From NCBI GenBank assembly GCA_027486795.1, contig JAIXOI010000039.1:40659-104658 (forward strand): a stretch of 64,000 bases of DNA, in the 5' to 3' direction. The position numbers and the translations under genes were made by a program. Within the stretch, counting starts at the first letter, position 1; each line of letters starts with the position of its first letter. The notes under the pieces were generated by a model. It was not told where the DNA came from. It saw only the letters and a list, made by a program, of their open reading frames with translations, and did not search any database. Shown here piece by piece: positions 10,435-19,410 of this stretch. Origin of the DNA: Sphingobacteriales bacterium. Lineage in GTDB: Bacteria > Bacteroidota > Bacteroidia > Chitinophagales > CAIOSU01.

Positions 10435-11717
10435 TTACCAGAGTATTTAGTTTTGAATTTATCGTAAAGCTCCTGTTGGTGGTCGCTCAGGTCTACTTCT
10501 CTACCTTGTATAAAGGCTGCTTCTAGTTGGTTGGTGCGCATATCTAAGGCATCGCCCAACGATATGAACAAATTAGCGTCCTTACCTGGTTCCAGCGAGC
10601 CCGTTTGCTTGTCGATGCCCAATATTTTGGCAGTGTTCAAGGTAATGGCCGAAAGCGCTTGTTCTTTGGTTAAGCCATAAGCCGCCGCAGTGCCTGCATG
10701 AAACGGCAGGTTGCGTTGCTCCCAGCTACCGTAAATGGTAAGCCCTATTAATATACCTTCCTTTTGCAGCAGGTAAGGCAGTTTGTAGCTTTGATCAATG
10801 TCGTCTTCGGGAGCGCCCGGTAAGGCATGCACATTGCCCAAAAGCACGGGTACGTTAAACTGTTTCAACTGTTCGGTTACCCTCCAGCTATCGGCACCGC
10901 CTACAATCACTAAATCGATGCCAAATTCTTTCGTGAAATTAAGGGCATGAAGTATCTCGCGGCTGCCATCAACATGCACCATTAGTTTGCGGCCCTTATC
11001 AAACAAGCCCTTCATGGCCTCAAACTTCAAGTTGGTAGTGGCAGGCTTGTCTTGTAGGGCATAGGCTTGTGCCTCTTTAAAGTAATCGAGTAATTTTTCA
11101 ATATTGCCATCATATTCTTTGTTCTGCTCCACAGGGCCCAGCTCGGCCCACCAGCCAGTGCGGCGGTACATTTCGGGCCAATTCAGGTGAATGGCATCGT
11201 CGGTTTTGTAGGCAGCATCTTCCCAGTTCCAAGCATCTAGTTGCACCACGCTGCTCATGCCCGGTATGCGGCCACCTTGCGGGGTGGTTTGCGCTAGCAA
11301 TATACCATTAAAGCGTAGGGTGGGTATAATTTTGCTATCGGTGTTGTAGGCTATAATGGAGCGTACATTGGGGTTTAGGTCGCCTACTTCGTTAAAATCG
11401 CGGGTAGGGCGCACGGCATCTACTTCGGTAAGTCCCAAGGTAGTGTTGGCCGAAATAAAGCCCGGGTACACGTGTTTGCCCTTGGCATCAATAGTTTTAG
11501 CACCAGCAACGGCTTGATAAGTGGTTTGTGTGCCCGTGGCTACAATCTTTCCTTTATCAAAATGGATAAAACCGTTCTCTATAACCTGACCATTGCCAAC
11601 ATGGATGGTGGCATTAATGATAACTATGGGTTGCTGTTGTGCTGCCCCTGGGGTGGTTTGCGCCCCCAAAATGGCGGCCCAGCAGCAAAAGAGGAGCAGT
11701 AAAAGATGCTTTTTCAT
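10431..11717 (-). CDS. secreted amidohydrolase family protein
   Basis: 428 aa; signal peptide, amidohydrolase-like motifs (HVYPGFISANTTLGL, GSLEPGKDANLFISLGD). Confidence 0.85.
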   Translation of the reverse strand: MKKHLLLLLFCCWAAILGAQTTPGAAQQQPIVIINATIHVGNGQVIENGFIHFDKGKIVATGTQTTYQAVAGAKTIDAKGKHVYPGFISANTTLGLTEVDAVRPTRDFNEVGDLNPNVRSIIAYNTDSKIIPTLRFNGILLAQTTPQGGRIPGMSSVVQLDAWNWEDAAYKTDDAIHLNWPEMYRRTGWWAELGPVEQNKEYDGNIEKLLDYFKEAQAYALQDKPATTNLKFEAMKGLFDKGRKLMVHVDGSREILHALNFTKEFGIDLVIVGGADSWRVTEQLKQFNVPVLLGNVHALPGAPEDDIDQSYKLPYLLQKEGILIGLTIYGSWEQRNLPFHAGTAAAYGLTKEQALSAITLNTAKILGIDKQTGSLEPGKDANLFISLGDALDMRTNQLEAAFIQGREVDLSDHQQELYDKFKTKYSGK

Positions 11718-11975
11718 AGGTAGAAGCTAATGACGCAGTATACAAAAGTGCAAAAAAATGGGAACTGTAGTGAATAACTGGCGAGGGCATTTTAAATGAG
11801 ATGGGTTTGGGGATGGTTTTAAGTAGTTAAAACGCCTTTTCTCCTCTCTCATTTCACAATCCCAAATCTAATCCACGCCTCCCCATTACTACGGGTACGT
11901 TTTCAGTGTTGTTAGGTATTTCGCAGCGCAAAAAAGTTAAGGAAATTTACCATGTATTTATAAACCCCACGTACC

Positions 11976-12956
11976 ATGAAGTTTTCTGCACGCCTTGTTA
12001 TGCTATTGCTACTTTTGGGCTCATCCATTACGGCTTTTGCCCAGCGCGGCGATCAGCAACGGAATGCACCTAGTAACAATAGCAGCAGCAGTAATAGCAG
12101 TAGTAGTTACAACATAGAGTATAAATACCTGTACGACGACCCATACGCCTTCCGGAAATTTAAAATACACCTCGATATTTTGGGTCTCGACTGGACCGCT
12201 GGGAACTTCCCGATACATGGGGGTTTGCAAATAAACTACAGTCCGCACCCACGTATCAACTTCGAGGTATTGGGTAGAGCAGCCTACTACGATTTTCGGT
12301 TTTTTGCCGCCAAAAAGAACGACAACAAAATGAGCGACAATAAGCTGTTGCCGTTTATGTACGGCGAAGCATTGATAGAGTGGAACGCCATGGACAAAGA
12401 GCGCCGCCGCAACCTAAAGTTTAACCTTACCCAACTTACCATAGACTACTACTGGCAATATACCGAGTATGCCTACATACCCATTACCTATCGCAGGTTT
12501 TTTAGCTTTAGGGGTGGTGCCAACTACTACATGATGCCCGTTGAAGGCACCAGCAAAGCACCCCTAACCGACCAGACCACGGGCACCAGTTATGAAAAAG
12601 ACTACTATACCATGGCCAAAGCGCTATCGTTTTTTGGGGGTATTAGTTGGGGCCGCAAGGCGCGTACTGCCATCCGCATAACCGATTATGGTATTAGGCG
12701 TGTGGTACAGCAAAACCAGTTTATGGTTGATGTAATGTATGGTTTCCCTGATATTGGCAACCTAGATGTATTGGGCACTGAGCGTGTAATCACGATGACC
12801 AAACCGCGCAACTTGGGCTGGCGCATTGGTTGGCAGTGGAACAACTACAACATGCATCAACGCTTTGAGTTTGGCCAGCGCCCCAGTTACGATAAGTCTA
12901 ATTTTTTCTTGATGTACACCCTTGGGTTTACCATTATTGGTAGAGAGAAAGGATAA
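11976..12956 (+). CDS. hypothetical outer-membrane/secreted protein
   Basis: 326 aa, signal peptide (MKFSARLVMLLLLLGSSITAFAQ), aromatic beta-strand-like pattern. Confidence 0.7.
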   Translation: MKFSARLVMLLLLLGSSITAFAQRGDQQRNAPSNNSSSSNSSSSYNIEYKYLYDDPYAFRKFKIHLDILGLDWTAGNFPIHGGLQINYSPHPRINFEVLGRAAYYDFRFFAAKKNDNKMSDNKLLPFMYGEALIEWNAMDKERRRNLKFNLTQLTIDYYWQYTEYAYIPITYRRFFSFRGGANYYMMPVEGTSKAPLTDQTTGTSYEKDYYTMAKALSFFGGISWGRKARTAIRITDYGIRRVVQQNQFMVDVMYGFPDIGNLDVLGTERVITMTKPRNLGWRIGWQWNNYNMHQRFEFGQRPSYDKSNFFLMYTLGFTIIGREKG

Positions 12957-13043
12957 TAATTTTACTGCAATATTTGCTTTCATTCTCTTCAATTTTAAGT
13001 ATCAGTTAAATTGATTAAGTTTATAGCTTTATCAATTATAGCT

Positions 13044-13973
13044 ATGACTATCACCCAATACGAATACATTGTTGCGGTAGATACTTACCGCCACTTTGCC
13101 ACTGCTGCCGCCCATTGCCACGTAACGCAACCTACCTTGAGTATGCAGATTCAGAAGCTGGAAGACCAACTAGGTATCATCCTTTTCGATAGGGATAAAC
13201 ACCCCGTACTGCCAACCGATGCAGGAGTGGCTATTATAAACCAAGCTCGACACATTATTGCCGAGCACGATAGGCTGATTGAGATTGCCCGAGAAAGCAA
13301 AAACATTGTTGCAGGTACTTTATCCATAGGTGTTATACCCACCCTTGCTCCCTATTTGCTGCCGCTGTTTGTAAACAAGTTTATGAAAAAGTACCCCGAT
13401 GTAACCTTGCAGGTATGGGAACTTACTACCGAGCAGATAACCGACCAACTGAAACGGGGTTTGATTGATTGTGGCCTTATGGCTGTGCCTATTGAGGACA
13501 CCAGCATAACCAGCATAACGCTATTTTATGAGCGATTGATTGCCTACGTATCGCCGCAAAGTAAGCTGTATGCTAAAAAGCACTTGGTAGCCGATGACCT
13601 TGAGCCCGCTAATGCCTGGATTTTGCAAGAAGGGCACTGCCTGCGCAACCAGTTACTTAGGCTTTGCAATCTAAAAGCCAACCAACAGCGCCAATTGGCA
13701 TATGAAAGCGGCAGCCTAGAAACACTCAAGAGATTAGTGGATATTAATGGGGGCTTTACCATTTTACCCGAACTGGCGGTGCTTGATTTGCCGAAGAAAA
13801 AACTAGACCAGGTGCGCTATTTCCGCGACCCAGAGCCGGTGCGCGAAATAGCCTTGGTTACACACCGCAGTTTTGTTAAGCGCAAACTACTGGAACTATT
13901 GGCTCATAGCATCCAAAAAGCAGTGCCTAAGGAGTTGTTAGACGAAGGGAAGAAAGAGGTGGTTGGTATTTAG
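13044..13973 (+). CDS. LysR-family regulator, OxyR-like
   Basis: MTITQYEYIVAVDTYRHFATAAAHCHVTQPTLSMQIQKLEDQLGIILFDR is a LysR HTH; substrate domain follows. Start set at internal Met (track ORF begins 13011). Confidence 0.9.
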   Translation: MTITQYEYIVAVDTYRHFATAAAHCHVTQPTLSMQIQKLEDQLGIILFDRDKHPVLPTDAGVAIINQARHIIAEHDRLIEIARESKNIVAGTLSIGVIPTLAPYLLPLFVNKFMKKYPDVTLQVWELTTEQITDQLKRGLIDCGLMAVPIEDTSITSITLFYERLIAYVSPQSKLYAKKHLVADDLEPANAWILQEGHCLRNQLLRLCNLKANQQRQLAYESGSLETLKRLVDINGGFTILPELAVLDLPKKKLDQVRYFRDPEPVREIALVTHRSFVKRKLLELLAHSIQKAVPKELLDEGKKEVVGI

Positions 13974-14122
13974 TCCACAGTCCATTGTCGATGGTCCACG
14001 GTCCATGGTGTATGGTGTATGGTAGGAAATAGTCTTGGGGTGAGGAGAAAGGCAGGGGATAACGGTCGGGCTAGAATTGCTTCTACATCCGAGCCTAAGT
14101 CGAGGTGTTATAAGTCCCTCTT

Positions 14123-14137
14123 CTCGCCTGAGGCGAG
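14123..14137. repeat. palindromic CTCGCCTgAGGCGAG repeat
   Basis: Perfect 7-bp arms; same core at 61207-61231. Confidence 0.7.
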
Positions 14138-14175
14138 AGAGAGGTTAGGTGAGGGTAACACAAAACACAATAGAA

Positions 14176-14793
14176 ATGGGAGAGATTAGCAACATACAGA
14201 CCTATGCCAAAGTAACCGAAGCTAATTACCAGCTGGCATTGGATAGGTTTGTGAATGCACTAAAAGCTATTGGGCTTTGGAACGAAGCGATAGCCGAATC
14301 AATGGAATCGTTTAAGTGGGAGCGCGATGAAGTAGGCGCAGTATTTTCAACGTTTACCGCACCACCCGACTATGCAACCCAAGTGATGGATACGCAAGTG
14401 TCGCCGTACATATTTATTAGTCTGCTTAGCGAAGAGCCAAAAGGGGCAGACTATTGGCTATCATTTAACCTTTATATCGAGACCGAAGAGCTACAAAACT
14501 ATTATAATGGCGAGTATTACCAAGAAACGTACCCCTTAATAAAGCATCTTACTCAGGCCATGCATAAGGAGTTGGACCAAACGGGTGTGTACTTTACTGA
14601 CGAGTTACAAGACATGGAAGCCTTAGAGGCTTTTAGCGAAAAAGACTTGAGCAAATTGTGGGAGTTTGATTATGCCATCATCCCCAACCATTTGGCCGTT
14701 TTATACGGCAAACCACCTGTAACACACTCCATTAAAAAGCACAAAACCCATATTGAGGCTTGGTATACCCAGCGCTGGAAAGAACCGGTATAG
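14176..14793 (+). CDS. hypothetical protein
   Basis: Track ORF 14149..14793; likely start MGEISNIQTYAKVTEANY at 14176 because the upstream part overlaps an intergenic repeat. Confidence 0.6.
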   Translation: MGEISNIQTYAKVTEANYQLALDRFVNALKAIGLWNEAIAESMESFKWERDEVGAVFSTFTAPPDYATQVMDTQVSPYIFISLLSEEPKGADYWLSFNLYIETEELQNYYNGEYYQETYPLIKHLTQAMHKELDQTGVYFTDELQDMEALEAFSEKDLSKLWEFDYAIIPNHLAVLYGKPPVTHSIKKHKTHIEAWYTQRWKEPV

Positions 14794-14900
14794 ACATAAA
14801 ATGATGTTGTGGTAAGCGATAGAAAAGTTTAATTAACTATCTGCCCTTTTTAAACAAATTGATACTATTTTAGAAGTTCATTAACAGTTAAAAAAGGGAA

Positions 14901-15482
14901 ATGAAAAAACTATCGGAGATATATATTGACGGCGAAAGAAATGCCTTTCAACCAGCAAGCGCACCGGGCGAAATACCCAAACAAAGATCAGAAGCGTATA
15001 GAACCCGTATAACTGTAAAAACCGTAAGCACAGGTGCGAGGTTTGGACATTATATTTTGGACCTCGTAGTGTTCTACATATTAGCAATAGGCATTATGGC
15101 GGGCGTAGTTATAGCAACGGGCGATGAAGCATTTCTGGACTCTGGCTTAGGAACCCTGCTACAATATGGTTTCTTGGTTTTCTATTACTTCTTCTTCGAA
15201 GCGGTTTTTCAAACTACACCAGGCAAACTGGCAACCCAATGTGTAGTGGTTGATGAGTATGGCCAAAAGCCAACCGTAGGACAGATATTGGGACGCAGTT
15301 TTTCAAGATTGGTTCCATTCGAGGCTTTTTCTTGCCTCGGCGATTATAGCCGTGGCTGGCACGATAAATGGTCGGACACCTATGTGGTGCGCAAAAAAGA
15401 TCTTGCATGGATGCTCGACCGCTTAGCCGAGCAAGAGGGCGAAAACGTGCATATATACAACTCCATGGTTAGCGAGCAATAA
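14901..15482 (+). CDS. RDD family membrane protein
   Basis: 193 aa; RFGHYILDLVVFYILAIGIMAG...TPGKLATQCVVVDEYGQKPTVGQILGRSFSRLVPFEAFS. Confidence 0.88.
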   Translation: MKKLSEIYIDGERNAFQPASAPGEIPKQRSEAYRTRITVKTVSTGARFGHYILDLVVFYILAIGIMAGVVIATGDEAFLDSGLGTLLQYGFLVFYYFFFEAVFQTTPGKLATQCVVVDEYGQKPTVGQILGRSFSRLVPFEAFSCLGDYSRGWHDKWSDTYVVRKKDLAWMLDRLAEQEGENVHIYNSMVSEQ

Positions 15483-15544
15483 CTTTATTGCAGCCATAAG
15501 CAACTGCAGCGCTAATTGTATCGTTCTCCTAAAAACAGGTTATC

Positions 15545-16228
15545 ATGCAAGCCAAATACCTCTGCTCCTTATTGCTGCTGTTTAGTATTGTGGTACATGC
15601 CCAACAAACCCGTTACTTTCAATTTACCACCCAATGTGGCCACGGCAATTGGCAGGATACCGCCTTTATAGCTGCCACCAACAACCAAGCGGTAATTGAT
15701 TCAATACTAGCTAACATAGCGCGCCCAATGCAGCAGCGCAACTTTATTAATGGCCCCATTGATGCAGGAGATGGGGGCCATAACCTCAATGCCAGCCATT
15801 CGTTTAAATGGCACTTTGTGCCCAACGAATGGAGTTTAGTTGAAATGGCCATCGAGGTTTGCGATGGTTGCCCATATACCGATTTGGATGCCGATACCGC
15901 CTATTGGTTGAACAACATAGGGCAGTTTTGCCCCTGGAGCGGACAACCCATGCGTGAAGTTTCCGAACCAACAGCAATTTCAATAATTGGCAGCCCAATT
16001 ACGGTGCGCATTTACCCCAACCCAGCGGTAAACTCCGTTTTTATCGACCATGACTATGCTGGCGATGCCACCATAACGCTAATGAATATGTTGGGCCAGC
16101 GGGTATTTTACGAAGAACACTTTGTAGGTAAAATGTTAAACGTTCGCCCTTACGATGCAGGAGTGTATTGGCTACACATAACCCTTGGACAGGAAACGTT
16201 TATGGAGCAGATTATTATTGGTAAGTAG
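15545..16228 (+). CDS. T9SS C-terminal sorting-domain protein
   Basis: Signal peptide plus C-terminal VRIYPNPAVNSVFIDHDYAGDATITLMNMLGQRVF...VRPYDAGVYWLHITLGQETFMEQIIIGK. Confidence 0.87.
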   Translation: MQAKYLCSLLLLFSIVVHAQQTRYFQFTTQCGHGNWQDTAFIAATNNQAVIDSILANIARPMQQRNFINGPIDAGDGGHNLNASHSFKWHFVPNEWSLVEMAIEVCDGCPYTDLDADTAYWLNNIGQFCPWSGQPMREVSEPTAISIIGSPITVRIYPNPAVNSVFIDHDYAGDATITLMNMLGQRVFYEEHFVGKMLNVRPYDAGVYWLHITLGQETFMEQIIIGK

Positions 16229-16303
16229 TTATTGGTTTATTGGTTATTAGACAATGGAATTTCCCCTCAACTAGTTAACCAATAACCCGTAACCAATAAC
16301 CAT

Positions 16304-16762
16304 TCAACCCACCTTCCATCGACTAACAACAGCATCACATGCTTTATCTAGCATAGCATAAACTTCTTCAAAGCCGTTGTCGTCGTAGTAGGGGTCGGGT
16401 ACTTCGCGGTTTTGGCCAGGGTATATTTCGTTCAATATCATATACACCTTAGCCCGTTCTTCGTCGGTAGCGGCAAGGGCTAACACGTTGGCTAGGTTGC
16501 TGCGGTCCATAACATATATAACGTCAAAAGCCTCAAAATCATAGTGCCGAAACTGGCGGCTATGCTGGCCACTAATATCCAAACCATATTTTTTGGCTAC
16601 CTGCACCGAGCGACCATCAGGCGGTCCGCCCGCATGCCAGCCCGAAGTACCGGCAGAGTCAACGGTCCAATCAAGCCCTTGCTCAGCTATTTTGGCTTCC
16701 AAAATACCGTGCGCCAGCGGCGACCTACAAATATTTCCTAAACAAACCATTAGAAACCTCAT
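16304..16762 (-). CDS. low-molecular-weight protein-tyrosine-phosphatase
   Basis: P-loop VCLGNICRSPLA near N-terminus and VPDPYYDD C-terminal acid; start set at internal MRFLMVCLGN. Confidence 0.92.
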   Translation of the reverse strand: MRFLMVCLGNICRSPLAHGILEAKIAEQGLDWTVDSAGTSGWHAGGPPDGRSVQVAKKYGLDISGQHSRQFRHYDFEAFDVIYVMDRSNLANVLALAATDEERAKVYMILNEIYPGQNREVPDPYYDDNGFEEVYAMLDKACDAVVSRWKVG

Positions 16763-16903
16763 GGTTGCAAATATGAGATATGAAAGGAGAAATGCCAAAA
16801 TAAACAGGAAATGAGGTAAGAAATATAAAACCAACCATTTCCTAGCACCTCCTTATCGGCTTTGCCCTAATTTTTAGGGTAAGTTGGGATTTATAGTACA
16901 AAA

Positions 16904-18256
16904 CTACCGCACCGTCACCTCAACCGTAATCAACCTATTGCTTTCAAAAGGCTCACCATAAGGCTGTGGGGCCTCCCAATTGGGCATTTTGTTAAGGTGC
17001 ATATACAATAGGGTATCCAACGGTTCGCCAACACCCTGTACTATGGTCGATTTTACAATTTTGCCCTTCTTATCAAACTTCACCTCAAAAGTAATTACCC
17101 CTTTGTAGCCCTTCGGGGTACCAGGCGGGTACATCACTTTATCAAAATACTTTTGCACTTCATCCATACCGCCCGGGTATTGGGCTTGCGCTACCGAAGC
17201 ATCGGTAAGGGACAGGTTCGCGGCGTTGGAAACACTAAAATTATCATTGCTGGAACCTTTATTTACCGTAACTGGCACCGGTGCAGTTCTACCTGCAGAA
17301 ACACTGCTATTGTTAGTATTAACCAATGAAACCGTATCATCTTGTACTGTTTTAAACTTATCATCAATATTTCTAAACCTATCCTTATCTGCCGATACCT
17401 CTTCCAATGCCACCAAATCGTCAGGCCTTTCCAATTGAATTTCTTCGTCTGCAGTAGGCATTGGCTCGCTATCGGCAGGAGCTGATGCGCTAGGCTTTTG
17501 GGCTACAAAATTACCTTCTTCCTTTTTCGATTTCGCATTTCCATTAGCATCTGCAATGGTTACTTTATAAGACCCTGCACCTGAACCATTTGAAGCTACG
17601 TTATGTTCTTTGTCTGCACTACTGCCTGGACTCCACTCGTAAGTATTAGGGGCGCTTGTTCCACTAATAGTTGAAGTTATCGTGCCTGCGCTGTCTAAAA
17701 CAACACTAGTCTCTTCTATTGGTGCACTTTCGGCATCAATGCTAGCACTGCCGGTTTCTGCATCCTTCGATTTCTTAAACAAACCCAAACTATCTTCTTT
17801 GCCCATGGCAATGCCTTCCGCTTGGTTTTGCATGGTTTGATTGAAGAACCAAAAAGCTGAACCAACCACCAATAGTAAGCTTGCCGCTAAAGCATAGCGG
17901 TACCAACCAATGCGGCGCTGCGGTTTCTCTGCTTTTAGTTTAAACGGCTCTTTGCTGTTAGATTGATTCATGAAAGCTTCACGACCATCGCGGGTAACTT
18001 TCTGTTTAAGCACTTCCAAGCGTTCCATTAGCTTGGCATCGGCCATTGCTAAGACACCAATGGCCTGCTCTTTGGTGCCGAGCAAAGCCATGCCCTCGGC
18101 CGCATCGCGGCACATCTCACAGCCATCCAAATGCTGCTCCACGGCTTGGCGGGCTTCGTTCTCTAGCGGGCCAAACACATATAGCAACAAGGTTTCCTGG
18201 GTCAGGTCGCCGCTGCCGTCAAACAAAAAATCATATCGTTCCCTCAGGTCGTTCAT
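16904..18256 (-). CDS. anti-sigma-factor-like membrane protein with TonB C-terminal domain
   Basis: 450 aa; zinc-finger-like EQHLDGCEMCRDA, single TM (YRYALAASLLLVVGSAFWFF), C-terminal YFDKVMYPPGTPKGYKGVITFEVKFDKKGKIV TonB_C-like; overlaps the sigma gene start by 4 bp. Confidence 0.8.
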   Translation of the reverse strand: MNDLRERYDFLFDGSGDLTQETLLLYVFGPLENEARQAVEQHLDGCEMCRDAAEGMALLGTKEQAIGVLAMADAKLMERLEVLKQKVTRDGREAFMNQSNSKEPFKLKAEKPQRRIGWYRYALAASLLLVVGSAFWFFNQTMQNQAEGIAMGKEDSLGLFKKSKDAETGSASIDAESAPIEETSVVLDSAGTITSTISGTSAPNTYEWSPGSSADKEHNVASNGSGAGSYKVTIADANGNAKSKKEEGNFVAQKPSASAPADSEPMPTADEEIQLERPDDLVALEEVSADKDRFRNIDDKFKTVQDDTVSLVNTNNSSVSAGRTAPVPVTVNKGSSNDNFSVSNAANLSLTDASVAQAQYPGGMDEVQKYFDKVMYPPGTPKGYKGVITFEVKFDKKGKIVKSTIVQGVGEPLDTLLYMHLNKMPNWEAPQPYGEPFESNRLITVEVTVR

Positions 18257-18840
18257 GGTCGTTTTTCAATCAAATTCTTTAGGTTGCGTTTACCATTTTG
18301 TATGTGGCTTTTCACTTGCATATCGGTTAGGCCCATCTGGTCCACAATCTCCTTGTAGCTCTTACCCTCAATATAAAACAGCACAATGCACTGCCGTTGG
18401 TCGGGGTTGAGCGCCTCTATGCTCGTTTCCAGCCTTTGTAACAATAATTCTTTTTCGTCCTCCTTATGAAGATGCGGTTCTACCTCCGTTTCCATAACCG
18501 ACTCCAAAAATTGCGTATACTCTTTGGTGCGGCCTACCTGCACTTGCTCCTTGCGCAGCAGTTGCAAGCAGTGGTTTTTGGTTACGGTGTATAGCCACGG
18601 TTTAAACTGCTCCACTTCCCTATCCCGCAAATCTTTGGCCAACTTTTCAAACACATCGGCTACAGCATCTTGGGCAGCGGCGGCGTCTTTCAAATATTTC
18701 ATACAAACACCGAGCGCTAAATGCAGGTGCCTACGATAAAGCTCGGCCAAATATTCAGGTTCGCCCAGTTTACGGTACGCCTCCAGCAATGCCTCATCGG
18801 CTTGCTGTGCATCGTTAATATGGCCCCCCGCTTGGTTCAA
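18253..18840 (-). CDS. RNA polymerase sigma-70 ECF factor
   Basis: 195 aa; region 2 AAQDAVADVFEKLAKDL and region 4 LNPDQRQCIVLFYIEGKSYKEIVDQMGLTDMQVKSHIQNGKRNLKNLI. Confidence 0.93.
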   Translation of the reverse strand: MNQAGGHINDAQQADEALLEAYRKLGEPEYLAELYRRHLHLALGVCMKYLKDAAAAQDAVADVFEKLAKDLRDREVEQFKPWLYTVTKNHCLQLLRKEQVQVGRTKEYTQFLESVMETEVEPHLHKEDEKELLLQRLETSIEALNPDQRQCIVLFYIEGKSYKEIVDQMGLTDMQVKSHIQNGKRNLKNLIEKRP

Positions 18841-19158
18841 TTTATTCTTAAACTATTGTTTTTCAGTTGGTTGCGGCAGCATTAATAACAATCACTACAC
18901 GGATTATGGAATCCCCAATCCAGCCGCATCATACTTATAAGCTACTGCGCAATGGGAAATTACTAAAACCGTACCAATTCTTTCATTTTCAAAGATAGAC
19001 TTATGAAAACCTCCAAATTAAACCAAAAAATTTATTCGCTTTTGCCTTTGGGATTTTTCATTGGCATAGTTAGCCATCCAGTTTAAAACGCGGCGCCAGA
19101 TAGGAGGACTGATTGAAATAGATAGGCTTGTGTAGGCAGCCTGCCACTATCAGTTGCA

Positions 19159-19180
19159 CGTAGGCCTGAAATAGCCTACG
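19159..19180. repeat. perfect 7-bp inverted repeat (hairpin) in 570-bp gene-poor gap
   Basis: CGTAGGC-ctgaaata-GCCTACG. Confidence 0.5.
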
Positions 19181-19410
19181 AGCAGAATGAGCACGGTTTT
19201 GGCTTAGGGATAGCAGCGTAAATACTTCATTGAAGATTGCAGCTGATAGCCCGATTCGCAAGGGAAGCCCAAGTATTAGTTTTAGACATACACAATTTTC
19301 GGCGCCGATAGTGCTTTTTGGTCATTATGCCTTAGTAAAATAAGGCTGACTTTCATGGGGGACTGTAGGTTTAAGATGTAGGGGGAGAAATAGCCCCAGC
19401 ATATTGCTCA

